Assembly (NCBI RefSeq): GCF_964340395.1
Contig: NC_135550.1
Location: 6,204,601-6,268,600, forward strand
Reading direction: 5' to 3'
Origin: Glandiceps talaboti
Taxonomy: Eukaryota; Hemichordata; Enteropneusta; Spengelidae
Length of the DNA: 64,000 nt
The stretch's first letter is position 1, and the number at the start of each line of letters is the position of its first letter. Position numbers and translations under genes: made by a program. Positions 31,623-44,671 of this stretch are shown piece by piece. The notes beneath the pieces were generated by a model that was given only the letters and a program-made list of their open reading frames with translations, was not told where the DNA came from and ran no database searches.

Positions 31623-33890
31623 CTTTGCATGCCAAGAAAGAAACTCAGTGTGAACAGAGAAGACGGGAATTAGTGAACCTATTCCTATTTATATGCTAAA
31701 GATTTATATTTTATGAGAAACTCCATAGGCATGTGTTTGCCTTTAAAGTTGATACCTCAGTTCTTATATTTACATGTTATTCAACTTATTCTTATTAAGT
31801 ATTTGAGATGATACGAGAAATCTTAGTGGTACAATAGATAGATACACACATACATTTAGTTGACAAGTAAGTTATAAGACTCGGAAGAGTGATCTTTCAA
31901 AAAGCTTTGTACATTTACCACCCTTATCTGAAACAGATCATTGACATCTATAGCTGTAACTTCTGTAAGTGTTACCAGATATATTTTCTATACCAGTAAT
32001 AAGTTTAGATAGATTTTTAAACGTAAAAAAAAACCAAGTCAAGATATTTACTGTTATTAGAATTTTTTATTTTGTTCTGTTATTCTTTAGAAAGCTATAG
32101 TGTATCTTTTAAGTTTCTTCTTTTAGATTTTCCATTTGTATTTCTTTAGTCCAAATAAAACTCAGAAAGTTGTCACATTTATGTAAAAACAGAAACAGGT
32201 AGAAGAATAGCACAAAGTATCCTTGTCAGAAATGATTATCTTTTTTTTTTGACAATGTTTGTGTTATGTTTGGAACTTTCCAATAATTTATTTCAACATG
32301 CTATTATTGCTTAACAGATATAAAGTTGCAACATTGATATCAGTGGAATTCACAAAATTGTTAACTGTACATGTTACTTTACTTTACTTTATGACCAAGT
32401 TAAAAGATGCAAATGGTTATGTTAAACTTAGTTCAAGAATTTCATCTCACACTGGAAGTTCAATGAAGACATCTCTACTGCCACTGATAAAACATTTTTT
32501 GGATCATTGGTCATGATTTTGTTCATTTCCTTAATGTTTGTTCGATGACCTACATTTGAAAGATAAGATAAAAGGCAAACAGTCGATTGCTTCCTTAAAT
32601 TTGCAATTATCATTGTCGATAATATCATAAGAAGTAGACATTTCAAGTACGAAATCTGATAGCTGGTTGATAAGGGCAGCCCAATTTGTTGCCATGTTTG
32701 TCATAACCTGACCCCAACCCTTATATTTCTTTAAGCCAATGGAATAATACAAATGTTTATGCCCAGTTGGCTGTACTGCTTTATCATGAGGGGCACACAG
32801 TGTTACTAATGGTAAGATGGTAACATCACATGCAGGTACACATTGTTGTTTATTGCCTAAGATGATGAGAAACATAGGTGTAAGTAAGGTTAGTCAAAGC
32901 ACTGACAGTTGTAGTTGAATCATGTGTGTGCTTAATCTTGTCATGATTTTTACACAGCATGACCATCGACCAGTACTATAAGGACTTTGATATGGATCTT
33001 TGATGGCTGCTGGAATGTAACGGCAGATAACATATGTACTATGATAGTGCCAAGTATACTAACTTTTGAAACATATTGCATAATTCTAAAGATGCATTCC
33101 AGTGCGTATTGTCATAGTTGTTTTATGAAGTACTAATCAGGCAGGATAATTTTTATAAAATACTATAATTTGAAATAAATGTATTTGTTCATATTAAACA
33201 AATAATGTGTAGACTTTCCTTTGAGCAGGAAGGAACTAGTACAATTGTTCTTGCAGATACTTTTTTTCAAACAAACATTTCATGTTTGGTTATCAAGACT
33301 TAGCTGGATAGTAGTGCTTTATGCATGGGGTACAGTCACTGTGTGTGTGTGTCTGTGGATGTGGATGTTTGTGTGTGTGCACATTAAAATAAAATAGTGG
33401 ATTCATGAGACCCTTGGTAAAAAAGTCGCATGCCAAAATGGTAGCTTGCTCTACAGAGAATGGTATGCAAATAAGGTCTAAACTCCAAAACTACCCGGGT
33501 TGCTCATGGAGGTATGAAAGAATTATTATACATCCATGGTGTATTGGCAAGACGTTTGCTGTGAATGTTTGTAGGAGTGCCTAGATGGAAACCTTCAAAA
33601 TATGTTAATCCCATTATCAGTATGCAAATTAGGTTTAAAAAAAAGAGAAAGTACATGTACCAGACAGATGTCAGAGGTTGTGACCATAGGTCAAGATCTA
33701 TGCCTGAACTGGGTTCAGAAGTTTAACTAGAGAGATGTCCTGCTGAAGACTTAGTTCAAGACATTGTATTATTGACAACTATTCTTGGCGACAGGACAAT
33801 GGACGAAGACACGTCGTTTGTTCAGCCCTATCGAGCTGATGAACCACAACTGTACTAAACTGCCCAATATTCTGCACAGCCCAACCCGAT
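31623..33890. other. MAEL 3' UTR and intergenic
   Basis: A possible AATAAA signal at 32154-32159 would give a 3' UTR of about 550 bases. Further right the sequence is AT-rich and mostly featureless, apart from an unrecognised minus-strand coding-like stretch (32428-32875). Confidence 0.5.
32428..32875 (-). pseudogene. Unrecognised coding-like stretch, two overlapping frames
   Basis: On the minus strand one frame (32875-32531) reads KHLYYSIGLKKYKGWGQVMT then NWAALINQLSDFVLEMSTSY. It stops shortly after; an adjacent frame continues NIKEMNKIMTNDPKNVLSVA to a stop at 32428. Composition looks protein-like and the pair suggests a single frameshifted coding region, with a possible acceptor (catcttag) near 32858 on the minus strand. 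I do not recognise the family; it could be a relic gene or transposon fragment. Confidence 0.25.
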
Positions 33891-35871
33891 TTGGTTGCAG
33901 CCAATCAGCTATAGTTCTGCTGTAAAATGTCAAAATGACAATGATGTCAACCTTTCAAAGATGCTTATTTACGAGACCCGCCATCTAATGTTACATATTG
34001 GTAATAGCAAACATAAGTTTCTGGCCAAAGTCTGGTACTATATCAGTTACAAACAATTGACAAGTATCACCATAACAACAATCGTTCTTATCACCAGAAG
34101 AAGAAGCCATTCTGTCAGTCTTAATCTTATAATCACGAGTTCAAGGTGTGGGCTAAATGTTTTGCTCTAGCAGGCACAGACTGAAGTTTAGTACAGACGT
34201 GAGTGCTGGCTAATGCAGTGGCAGGAATAGTGTATCTTACAGACAGCCATGACAATGCCCTTAGAAACACAGGTGCAGCCAACGAGTCAAATTTCTGGAG
34301 AAAAAAAGTGAAAAAAACCGTTAATAGACCATGTTGATAGTGATACAGCTTTTAATTTTATTGGCGAATATAGGGAAAAGAGAAATCTGTTCGGATATGC
34401 CCTTCAACTACATTTCACAAAATGCCCTCCCCATGCCTACTACCCAATAACATAACTGTTTTTCCCCCATATCGGAATACTCCCACTGCCCTTTCACCAT
34501 CATTTACTATTGAACTGCTTCATTGTCCGTACCTTTACCTTTTACCCTTGTCAACACAGCCTGCACATTCAAATATAAGTTTAGCCCTCTAAAATACTTG
34601 CTGTCTTTCCCCCTCCCACTTGCCATGCCAAAACAGCAAAATCTCTAACGACTGAAAAGTCGTGTACAAATAGCGTTTTGCAACTTCGTTGGTGGCACCT
34701 GTCGCACCTTTCATCAAATTTAAAAATGAGAATTAGAAATGTTGTAAAACTGCATGGTTCTTGAAGAGTGAGTGTATTGGATTCTATGTACGCGGGTTTG
34801 TGCTTGCCAAAGCCACAGTATACAGAGCGTCGCACAGACATCGACGTTCGAATGGAAACTCATGTGAACTCGCGATATTCTACGAGACTGTCAAAAAATT
34901 CGAACATCGTTACCATGCACACAAGCGAATATAGTCAATGTAAATAGAACATGGAGTACCGACTGTTTTCGTAGCATACTTATATGTCGTGTATATCCAC
35001 TTATATTACCTTAGAAATGATTTTCTCAAGTCGAGCTTCTTTGTCAATGTTGACAACATGTACTCAAGGTAAGACAGTAAACCTTTTTTCTTAAACTAAG
35101 ATATCCAAACTATATATTTTGTTCAATTCTGAATTCACTCATTTTGTTGTTCCAAGGTTGGGGTGCGCTGTTCTTACTATTCACGTCTTTTGATAAAGAT
35201 AAATACTTTGTAAACAAGTATATTTTGTACTTTGTAAACATATCTGTTCTAGCTATTGCTGGGTATATATATTCTATTGTTTGCTCTCTGTTCTCAAGAT
35301 CTTTGTCTTGTTTATCAGACACTACTCTCTGTTTCTGTACAAGTTCTGTCTTCCATTTGTTCAATTCGTCATTCTTTTGAACAATTTTTTTTTTCACGAG
35401 TCTCTGTTGAAATGACGAACACATTACTGAAAACATTGCCTTTGGACTGATAAATTACTATTATAACAGTTACTGTAGATGATGGCGTATAGCTACATCA
35501 TGTGAACTTGTGAAGTTTTGGTAAGAACAAAATGAAATATAAAATGATATCACCTTGACAATGCTAAGTACAGATTGTTGAAGTAAACGATGTTACTTGG
35601 TCATTGAATCATCTATAATTGCATGAAAACTTACCTTTTGAACACATAGTAAGCTTTAACGTTGACAGTTTTCTCTGACCTTGCAGAACTGTTTCAAAAC
35701 CAAGACCACTAAAAGTCTGAGATCAAAATTACTCTATGATGTGGGCAAAGACGTCGAGATGTGCCCGTGAACACACCAGTTGCCAACTTGCCAAACTGTA
35801 TTATCACATGATTTAAACACTGTGACTGTTGTTGGTATAGCAGCAGTAATCTTTGTTTGTTCCTGTTACTC

Positions 35872-35999
<128 letters not shown>

Positions 36000-36295
36000 G
36001 GAGGGAGGGAGGGAGAAAGAGACAGACAGACAGGGATTTTATTTTCGTTTTCCGCCTCAAAAATTTATTTTATTTGTTCTTGTACATTTTCACAACAGCA
36101 TATCTTAGTTAGAATGTAGATGATTAATACAAACTAGACATTACCTTTAGAAATGTAAATATTGTAGTGAAAGATTGTTAATTTTTTGTTAACAAATACG
36201 ACACGCTTATGTGAAATTTGTTGCCACAAACTTTGACAAGTATATGAAGCACTGCCAAATATGATAGTATTTCACAACAAAATTAATAACAAAAC

Positions 36296-36302
36296 AACAA
36301 CT

Positions 36303-36350
<48 letters not shown>

Positions 36351-36351
36351 T
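36296..36351. repeat. (ACA)n microsatellite
   Basis: About 18 ACA trinucleotides with slight interruptions at the left. Confidence 0.95.
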
Positions 36352-37138
36352 CAAATCAACCAAAAGTAAACTTCGTACAGAAAAAGGTATCTTAGATGAT
36401 GAGAGAGATGGTGGTCTTCGAGAAAAGGAACATCAATTAGGAAAAAGAGAAGGACGTCTCGAGTCGAAGACGAAATACGAAATTTAACAAATTGAAAGGA
36501 AAGATATGGAGATAGACGAGCACAGAACACGAGCGTGATATTTTGGGGAAATAGAAATCCCAGAAATGCATAAATCCCCTAGAGAATCCCCCCCCTCCAT
36601 TCACTTTAACCCCCCCCCCCCTCAAAAAGTCACGACTGGGGCCATCTTTGTTTCAAAACGTAAGCTTCTCATTGTTGTTTATTATTAATCCAGTGATATT
36701 ATAATTATGTCGTTTAAGATTATTGATAATTAAATATTTAGATCGACTTAAGAAGTAAAATGCAATTTCCATATTATTATTGATATTTGTCGTGAGTGGT
36801 ATAGCTATTGTAAATGATTCTTTTCCTTTATTCCCCACTTTCATTTCGATCTTATCCCCCATAAAAACATGTGGGGCCTTTATAGATCTGACCATCTCCC
36901 CGGCTGCTCTAAATCTTATAATTTCCGGCACTAACCAAAATATTACACAGATTCTTGGATATGTATACATTTACGGCTTGCTCTGGAAGAGAATAGATTC
37001 AGATCACTGACATGTGATACCTCCCACAAATTTCCACAACTCCTCTCTATGTAAATATATTTTTTTGTGATAAATACTATGAACTATAGAAGAAAAAAAT
37101 AATTATAGAATCGCAAATTATTCAAGAAAAAAAATACA

Positions 37139-37258
37139 AAGCCTACGGCACGTGGTATTCCCAGGCGGTCTCCCATCCAAGTACTAACCACGCCCGACGC
37201 AGCTTAACTTCGGAGATCAGACGAGAACCGGTGCATTCTACGTAGTATGGCCGTAGGC
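37139..37258 (-). rRNA. 5S ribosomal RNA gene (120 bp)
   Basis: Read on the minus strand the sequence starts GCCTACGGCCATACTACGTA and ends GTGCCGTAGGCTT, giving the usual 120-nt length and closing helix (GCCTACGGC with GCCGTAGGC). The internal control region is intact: AAGTTAAGC (A box), GGTTAGTACTTGG (intermediate element) and GATGGGAGACCGCCTGG (C box). A run of eight T follows within 15 bases (minus strand), a suitable Pol III terminator. Only a single copy is present. It could be a functional dispersed 5S gene or a young pseudogene. Confidence 0.88.
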
Positions 37259-38000
37259 AGGTGTTACATGTAAAAATCAAAGACTAAATACGAACGCCTC
37301 GTTTAATATCCACTAGAAAATACAAATTGGAGAGAAGTTAATATCAGTATTAACATGAAAAGAGTAAGTGAAAATCTATTACTGTATCAGATACTGTATA
37401 TGCAGTATTCAGCACAGCGTTGTTCCTAAGACTGTTCGTCGCTTTCAGAACAAGTCAATGACGAATTCCTACAAGGTGTAGTTCACAGGTGAAACGAATT
37501 CTATACGGTCAGCGAAAATTCTTAGGACATTTCTTGCTATTTAAACACTAGCTGGATTATGCAAATATACTATTTCTCTGATTTCAAATATGTTCCGCGA
37601 AGCTTTTTCTATAGTAAATTTCATTTTGCTTGCTTGACATTTTGTTTTATTGCGCGATGTACATTTCAACATATTTTTCACATTCATAAAGGTAAAATGG
37701 TGATAATTAAAAGCTTCTCAAAGTCTTCTTACACAGTTTTTTTTCAGTGGACGGGCAATTTTTTTTCGATCTGTAAAGGGCTAGGGATGGGAGCTAACAA
37801 GGAAGAATTGCGGGGAATTTTTATAGAGTGGGAGGGGAAAACATGGAAGTGTGGAGGAGGGGAGCACATTAAGTATATCAAAATGAATTGTTGGTATAGT
37901 GGAAAGCACAAACGTTTTTTTCTGGTGGGGAGTGGGTAAATCATTATTTATATATATGTTTTGTTCAAAATGGTGAGAAATTTATAGAACCACTAGTATA
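37259..38000. other. Intergenic
   Basis: AT-rich sequence between the 5S gene and the L2-like LINE. A 126-codon plus-strand ORF (37559-37939) has low complexity and no family resemblance. Nothing else recognised. Confidence 0.45.
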
Positions 38001-39192
38001 TAATCTTAATCTTTTCTTTCTTATAAAGCGCATTATATTAAAAATAATCACAAAGTATTTTACAACTGAACTGACAAGAAAAACAAAGCAAACATAAAAG
38101 ACAACAGAAATACACTATTTGAAAAACTGTTAAAATGTCCAGATATAAGGAAAAAACTAGTACAAAGATATACATGTATTGAGGTAAAACGTATAAAATG
38201 TCCAATGATAAAACTATCTAAAATTATAAGTTTTAAAACTGCTTTTAAAACTTTCGAATAAAGACGTGTTGGCAAGGCTTTCCATAGACGAGAGGCACAG
38301 TTTGGAAAAAAAAATCTATTACCATAACATATAGTACTGCCAATAGACTTGTGTAAATTAATGGTACATTGGACCGAGAACGAAGGGTACGACCAGTGGC
38401 CCGTCTTGTCAGCAGTTCACTTGAATAAGATGGTACAATTCCATTGATAACTGTAAAAGTAATACATAAAATTTTGAATCCAATTCGCTGCTAGGAAGCC
38501 AGAGTAAATCTTGAAGAATTTCAGTAACGTGGACAATTTATTTTCTTTCTGATGACAAGTCGGGCTGCTGAGTGTTGAATGATTTGGAGTTTGTGAATCT
38601 CATATAAAGGAAGGCCATAAAGTACATTGTAAACTGTTACAGTAATCTAATCGAGATGTTATGAAGGCATAAACACGTTCTCGGTATACGGTAGAGGTTT
38701 GGTCCAGTATGCTGCGAATTCTTCCAATCTTCCAAAGTGCAATTGAAAGGAGGCAGCCCTGCTAAAGGTTTACAACATGACATGACATGGTGGCAGCTGT
38801 ATCCATGGAGACACCAAGATTTCGAACGATGTCAGATGGATGTATAGTGACCTCACCAATCCGCACATCACAGCGAGAGACGGGACCTACATCGCCAAAT
38901 TCAGAAGAGAAATGCACAATCTCTGTTTTACCATCGTTCAGACAAATCATTTTGTCTCGCATCCAACCCCAGATCTCATCAACACATAATTCAATAATGG
39001 AACGTAGTAAGCACCCCGTCACCCTCACAAGTGAGATGCAGTTCAGAATCATCAGCATACTCCATACAATTTAAACCATACCTGATTATGATGTCTTCCA
39101 GAGGTGCTATACAAAGACTTAACAGCATTAGGACCAAGGACTGACCCCTGGGGGACGCCACAATCAAGAGACTGTGCCTTCGACACGCCAGA

Positions 39193-39276
<84 letters not shown>

Positions 39277-39965
39277 GCGCGCGCGCAATTAAGACATAAA
39301 CCATTCTAAAACGCTCTTTTCACGTTATGCCAAACCTACAACGCAATCTATGTAACAAAATGTCATGGTCATTGGTATCGAAGGCAGCAGAAAGATCGAG
39401 TACATTTAAAATGACATCTTTCCGTGTATCGAGAGAGCGCAATGTATCATTTTGAACTCTAAAAGGAGAGCAGTTTCTGTGCTGAAACCCGCTCGGTATG
39501 CTGACTAATATTTTGCAAACAAATTACGATTACATAGATATGTATTTAATTGACTGAAATACGCTTTATCACTATGAGCTTAGAAAGAAGAGGGCAGATT
39601 TGACACTGGGGGAGAATTTTTCTGAATGTTTTGATCTACAAGACATTGGAAATTCGCCGGAACTTAAAGATTTGTTGATAATTTGACAAAGAGCTGGAGC
39701 AACCTGTTCACTACATTTCTTTAGCAATGTCGGAAGGAATAGGATTAATTGAACAAGGCATTGGTGGCAAGGTGCTAATGAGCATTGGCACAAAATCAGT
39801 TGTAACAGGTGTAAAGAAATGAAAAGAATGATTCGCATTTAGAATATTGGAACATGTAACAACTGGTAGATGTTCGCGTAATTTCACAATTTTCGAATGA
39901 AAAAAGTTAGTAAAAACATAAGGTAAACTTGAAATATCAGCATCAGGGAGAATCCCTGTCATAGC
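38001..39965 (-). mobile_element. Decayed L2-like LINE (minus strand)
   Basis: Minus-strand pieces in several frames follow ORF2 order. At 39962-39572: FTNFFHSKIVKLREHL, CSINPIPSDIAKEM, ALCQIINKSLSSGEFP (start of the reverse transcriptase). Near 39170-39040: the catalytic segment YADDSELHL. At 39058-38762: MICLNDGKTEIVHFSS and SDIVRNLGVSMD. At about 38650-38270: LYGLPLYEIHKLQIIQHSAA and LWLP. The 3' end near 38001-38040 reads ATGCGCTTTATAAGAAAG on the minus strand, the tail style of L2 elements. Many stops and a (AC)n insertion make it non-functional. Confidence 0.75.
39193..39288. repeat. (AC)n microsatellite within the L2-like LINE
   Basis: About 40 AC units followed by GC repeats, interrupting the reverse transcriptase remnant. 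Confidence 0.97.
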
Positions 39966-40250
39966 CTTTTTACTTCCAATAATATCATATATTACGTTAT
40001 AAAAAGGGATCTCTGATTGGCACGGTCGATTTGATCACAAAGGTATACAGCGTGTATGCCTTATTTATATTTCTAAAAATAAGGACAACGAGCAGATTTA
40101 AAAATGTCCTTGTGAAACAACAGGTGCAGTTGTTTTCCACTGTTTTTATAGCTGTTGAAAATACAACGCTTCACTATAATACATAATTCCGTATCTACAA
40201 TACATATACTATGGTCAAGTCACTAGGCATATATGAATGAATCTTTATTT

Positions 40251-40375
40251 CACCAAAGTTAAACAATAACGAAAGAAAAGACAAAAGTGTGAATACAAAA
40301 AAATGCTAATAAAATATATTAACTCTGGTGGGGACCATGGAAATAGGTAAGCATACCTAGTCGTGTCCATGATCC
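40251..40375 (-). ncRNA. Structured 3' UTR of the second LINE
   Basis: On the minus strand, hairpin 1 (40375-40332) pairs GGATCATGGA with TCCATGGTCC and has the inner stem AGGTA/TACCT. Hairpin 2 pairs CACCAGAGTT (40330-40321) with AACTTTGGTG (40260-40251), directly before AAATAAAG. Stems differ in sequence from the MAEL LINE but keep pairing. Confidence 0.65.
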
Positions 40376-40577
40376 AACCTACTACTTAAATTATAATACT
40401 TGATACGAGAAATAGTGAAATACAATGTAACTACTAAAAACTTCTATTTACAAGAACTGTGAAAATGAATACAAAGTGACTAGAAGGCTAATTGGAAAAT
40501 GCGGATAAGTCTAAGTACAAAGGAACGTTTGTCAAGTTACAAAAAAACAAAAAAACAAAAAAAACATCATTACTCTG

Positions 40578-43500
40578 TTAAAAGATGTATTTTAGCGGTT
40601 TCTTGAATTGGTATCTATTAGAAATAAGTTTTATTGTTGTTGGGAGTGAATTCCAGTGCTGAGTACAAGCCTATTTGAAGTTGCGTTGGCTGACCGTGAG
40701 CTTTACCTCATTGACTGGCAGGTTTCCATTGAGACATGAACGTGTTAAGTAATTGTGAGGCACGGGTTGGGGTATGTAATGGTGAAGATTACGGGCGTAA
40801 TGACTATTATTGAGGTCAAATAAGAACAAACAGGAATGTTGTTTACAGAGCTTATGGATATCAAGAATACCAAGTCGGGTAAACAGGGGAGTGGAGGGGG
40901 CATCCAAACCAGAGAAAGATATAAGTCTGACAAGCTTCTTTTGAAGAAGAAGAAGAAGAAGAAGAAGAAGAAGAAGAAGAAGAAGAAGAAGAAGAAGAAG
41001 AAGAAGAAGAAGAAGAAGAAGAAGAAGAAGAAGAAGAAGAAGAAGAAGAAGAAGAGGAGGAGGAGGAGGAGGAGGAGGAGGAGGAGGAGGAGGAGGAGGA
41101 GGAGGAGGAGGAGGAGGAGGAGGAGGAGGAGGAGAAGAAGAAGAAGAAGAAGAAGAAGAAGAAGAAGAAGAAGAAGAAGAAGAAGAAGAAGAAGAAGAAG
41201 AAGAAGAAGAGGTTTCAAGGTGGTCGAATGTATTTCCCCAGATTTCTATACAAATTATAGCTGAATTGGGGCAGGATGAGGCTGTTGTAAATTAGAAGAA
41301 GAACTACTGATTTTGGAACATAATGATGGATATGTGAGATAATGCCTACTATAGGACTAACCTTGCTACGTATTTTCTCGACATGACATTTCCAAGTTAA
41401 TGATGGGTCAATTGAGACGCCCAAGTATGTGGCTGAGGATACACTTTCTATAGTTGTGTTGCCAATAGCCCGGGAACCATGAGCATTTACCTGTCTCTGT
41501 TGGGTTTTGATGATCATGTAATTAGTTTTATCTAAGCTAATAGTGAGTTTATTTGCGCGACACCACGTATACACCTTGTTAAAATGACCATTGATATCAT
41601 TGAAATCAATGAAGGGGTATCCATAAATCTGAAGAGGTTGGTGTCGTCAGCAAAAAGACGAAAAGTAAAGGCATCAGTTGAGGAGGTAATGTCATTGATG
41701 TATAAGAGGAAAAGAACAGGTCCAAGTATGGATCCTTGAGGTACGCCACATTTCACCTGCATTGAGGATGACGAAATTCCATTTACATTAACCACTTGCT
41801 GTCGGTTTTCAAGATAGCTACGGAACCAATGGAGAGCATATCCTCTGATACCATAGTGGGATAGTTTTTGGAGAAGAATGTCATGATCAATCGTGTCAAA
41901 AGCTTCTTTTAGGTCAATAAATATACCGAAGGTAGTGTATCCATCATCCATTTTATCAGAGAGATCAGATACTCGGTCGGCAAGTGCAAGTTTGGTGCTA
42001 TACTGCTTTCGAAAGCCATACTGGGTACTGATAAGAATGTTGAATTTGTCCAGAAAAGATAACAGCTGGTCCTTGGCGACTGACTCGATAACTTTGCTAA
42101 GTGTAGGTAAAATGGAGATCGGCCTATAGTTGCCTACATCAAGTGCACATCCTTTTTATAGATTGGAGTGATCTTTGCAAACTTAAGAGCATCTGGAAAG
42201 ATGGCAGTAGCTAAAGAGCAGTTTACAATATATGCTAGTGGACCAGAATAACAGGACTTGAATCGATGAATACCTTCGGGTGAATGTGATCGTGTCCCAT
42301 GGCTTTACATGGGTTCATGCGTTTAATTATGTTGACTATATCATTATCAATGACAGGGTGGAAGAAGAATGAATGGGGATGACTATCACCAAGGAAATGG
42401 TGGAAACTGACAGGCGATGTTATGGACGAAGCTAGGTTTGGGCCAATATTTGTGAAGAAACTATTGAACTTTTCGGCAATCCTTTCTTTATCCGTTAAAA
42501 GCCTGTCCGGGTTGTCATCGTCCTTTATTTGTTTTGGTGAGGCCATTTTTCTACCTTTCTTTGTCAGAACTTCACCAATTATACTCCAGAGTTTGCTCGA
42601 GTTGCCCGATGCACTGTGAAATTTTTGGTGATAATGACGGCGTTTGGCAGACTTGAGTACATTTGTCAAGATATTGCGATATCGCTTATAATAGGTACGA
42701 ATGTTGAAATTATTCGGCGACCTTTTAGTTTTGGCGAATAAATTATGTTTCTTACGAACAGAGATGAGCAATCCCTTTGTCATCTATGGCTTACGGATAG
42801 CTTTAGGCTTTGTTTTGGACTGTTTGATGGGCGCGTGCTTGGTATAAACAGCACTGAAAATATCCGAAGATCTGGTAAGCATCATTGGGGTTTGTACAGT
42901 TATAAACGGGCTGCCAGGAAACATTGCCTAATTCCGAAAGAAAGTCGTCACGGTTATAAGAAGAGAAGTCGGTTTTGAGCACAGAGTTGGTTTGAGAAAA
43001 GGAATTACCAAGATTATTTAGAAAAGTAAAAATTGGGAAATGGTCGCTGATATCTGCAAGTCGAGTGCCACAATCAATAAAACGGTCTGTAATATTGGTA
43101 ATTATCAGGTCAATGGTGGTATTTGTGCTTTCAGTTGTTCTAGTAGGAGTATTAATGGTTTGCTCAAAATTGTAACTGTGAAGGAGAGAAATGAAATTGG
43201 CAGAGGTGTTGGTGTTACAACTAAGGTCAATATTGAAATCGCCAAGAAGTACACATTTTTTGTTCTTAGATGACATAAAATTTAAACACTTGTCCAGGCT
43301 ATTCAAAAATTCCTGAATGGACGTGTTTGGTTTCCTATAGATAACACCAACAACCAACTTGTCATGTGTGGAAAATATTTCTACAAAAAGAGAGATTCAC
43401 AATTGTCAATATGCAAGGTGTTGATGCGTAAAAAAGACAAGGACTCATGAATGTACATAGCAACACCGCCACCTTTAGAATATTCACAGCTACAAGTGAC

Positions 43501-43772
43501 GAGTTCATATGATGGAATGTTATACAAACAACAATCAGAATCATTATGTAACCATGTCTCTGTTAAAGCAAGAACTGAAAACTTTTGTTGAGAGAAACTA
43601 AGTCGTCGAAATGTTTTGCAATTGATCTTACATTTACGTGTAGAGCAGAAAAGAAGTGATTTTGACAAATAAAATTTGAGCTAGTGCTGCTAGATTTAAA
43701 TTGGTCCAATGAGTATGAGTTACAAGTGTATTTAAAAGTTGATGATTCTGTGTTACCTTGTGTTCTATCCAT
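40578..43772 (-). pseudogene. LINE ORF2 (endonuclease/reverse transcriptase), frameshifted
   Basis: ORF2 pieces from 5' to 3' on the minus strand: 43772-43563 and 43668-43381 (LHVNVRS, TETWL, GGGVAMYI); 43357-42803 (VGVIYRKPN, LLGDFNID, SDHFPIF); 42783-42235 (MNPCKAMGHDHIHP); about 42230-41532 (NYRPISILP, YGFRKQYSTKL, FIDLKEAFD, GVPQGSILGP, FADDTNLF); 41574-41215 (TYLGVSIDPS, EIWGN); 40920-40578 after a microsatellite. At least four frame changes break the frame. Catalytic motifs remain readable, so inactivation may be fairly recent. Confidence 0.85.
40936..41213. repeat. (GAA)n/(GGA)n microsatellite inside LINE ORF2
   Basis: About 275 bases of GAA repeats with a GGA block in the middle (about 41055-41134). 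On the LINE strand it is CTT/TCC, placed between EIWGN...LE and QKKLVRL, where the intact relative has a short leucine-leucine-glutamine-lysine-lysine stretch. Confidence 0.97.
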
Positions 43773-43804
43773 AAGTTCTACAATGTCATGACTTTTTATT
43801 CACT

Positions 43805-44671
43805 CTAGATCATTTGCTCGATGTCGCCTTCTGAACTTATCATAATCGCTCTCTCCTCTTCACTCTTCTTAACAAAAATCTTCCCTTTATTAGTCCAAAT
43901 AAACTTCCACTTCTTCATCTTCTTTCTTTCATTTGCCTTGTAAAATATCTGTTTGTTAGTCGGGCTGAGATTTTCATTGATGTAAACGCGGTTCTGGTCG
44001 TTGTTATCTATGTTCATGTCCCTTGTTGATTTATTCTTGATGTTTTTCCTTGCATTGTATATATTACTTCGTACTGTCCTTCGTGTGAATCGTACTATAA
44101 TGGTAGATGGTTTGGTATTACTACATTGACGTCTTGAAGGGAGCCGATGACTGACGTCGATGTCAGTCTGGGAGATTCTGATTCCAGCAGCAGTGGCAAC
44201 TTTCATGACCAAAGCATCAGTATCTTCACCAGGCTGTTCCTGTATGCCGTGGATTTCTAAATTATTGCGTCTCGTATATTGTTGCAAATCTTGAAGTTCA
44301 CGATCCATTGTGGTTACCTTGGCAGTGGCTGACGCAAGTTGATCTTTCAGGGTTTTATTGTCTTCCTCCATTCTGTCCATTCTTTCCTTATACATGTCGA
44401 AGAAGCTGCTGATATATTCGACAGAGGCTTGCAGGTCATCTATTTTATTTGCCAGGGTTGGTATCTTATCCACCTTCTCATTAAGAGCAGCCAGGTGTGA
44501 CATAATCTGTGAAAGGTCATTTCCATCTTCTTTGTCGGCCATCTTTGCTTTGTCTTGAGGCGTACTTGAACTTGCCTGTGGGAATCGCTTTGCGGCACAT
44601 TTTTTACACAGATCTAGACCCCCTTGACACAGATGCACCCCACGTGTCTGACCACAGTCGTTACACTTCAT
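43805..44671 (-). CDS. LINE ORF1 protein (288 codons), intact
   Basis: Starts MKCNDCGQTRGVHLCQGGLD with the same cysteine pattern as the ORF1 at 26760. A coiled coil (MDRMEEDNKTLKDQLASATA) follows, then LQQYTRRNNLEIHGIQEQPG, DVSHRLPSRR and RVYINENLSPTNKQIFYKAN. ORF1 is uninterrupted although ORF2 of the same copy is broken. Role: RNA-binding partner of retrotransposition (family knowledge). Confidence 0.85.
   Translation of the reverse strand: MKCNDCGQTRGVHLCQGGLDLCKKCAAKRFPQASSSTPQDKAKMADKEDGNDLSQIMSHLAALNEKVDKIPTLANKIDDLQASVEYISSFFDMYKERMDRMEEDNKTLKDQLASATAKVTTMDRELQDLQQYTRRNNLEIHGIQEQPGEDTDALVMKVATAAGIRISQTDIDVSHRLPSRRQCSNTKPSTIIVRFTRRTVRSNIYNARKNIKNKSTRDMNIDNNDQNRVYINENLSPTNKQIFYKANERKKMKKWKFIWTNKGKIFVKKSEEERAIMISSEGDIEQMI

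Noticed and set aside
40745-41264. Poly-Leu/Phe and poly-Lys/Arg ORFs
   Set aside because: Translation of the GAA/GGA microsatellite inside the broken LINE; not separate proteins.
41893-42978. Plus-strand ORFs over the LINE at 40234-44671
   Set aside because: Antisense shadows of the minus-strand ORF2 remnants.
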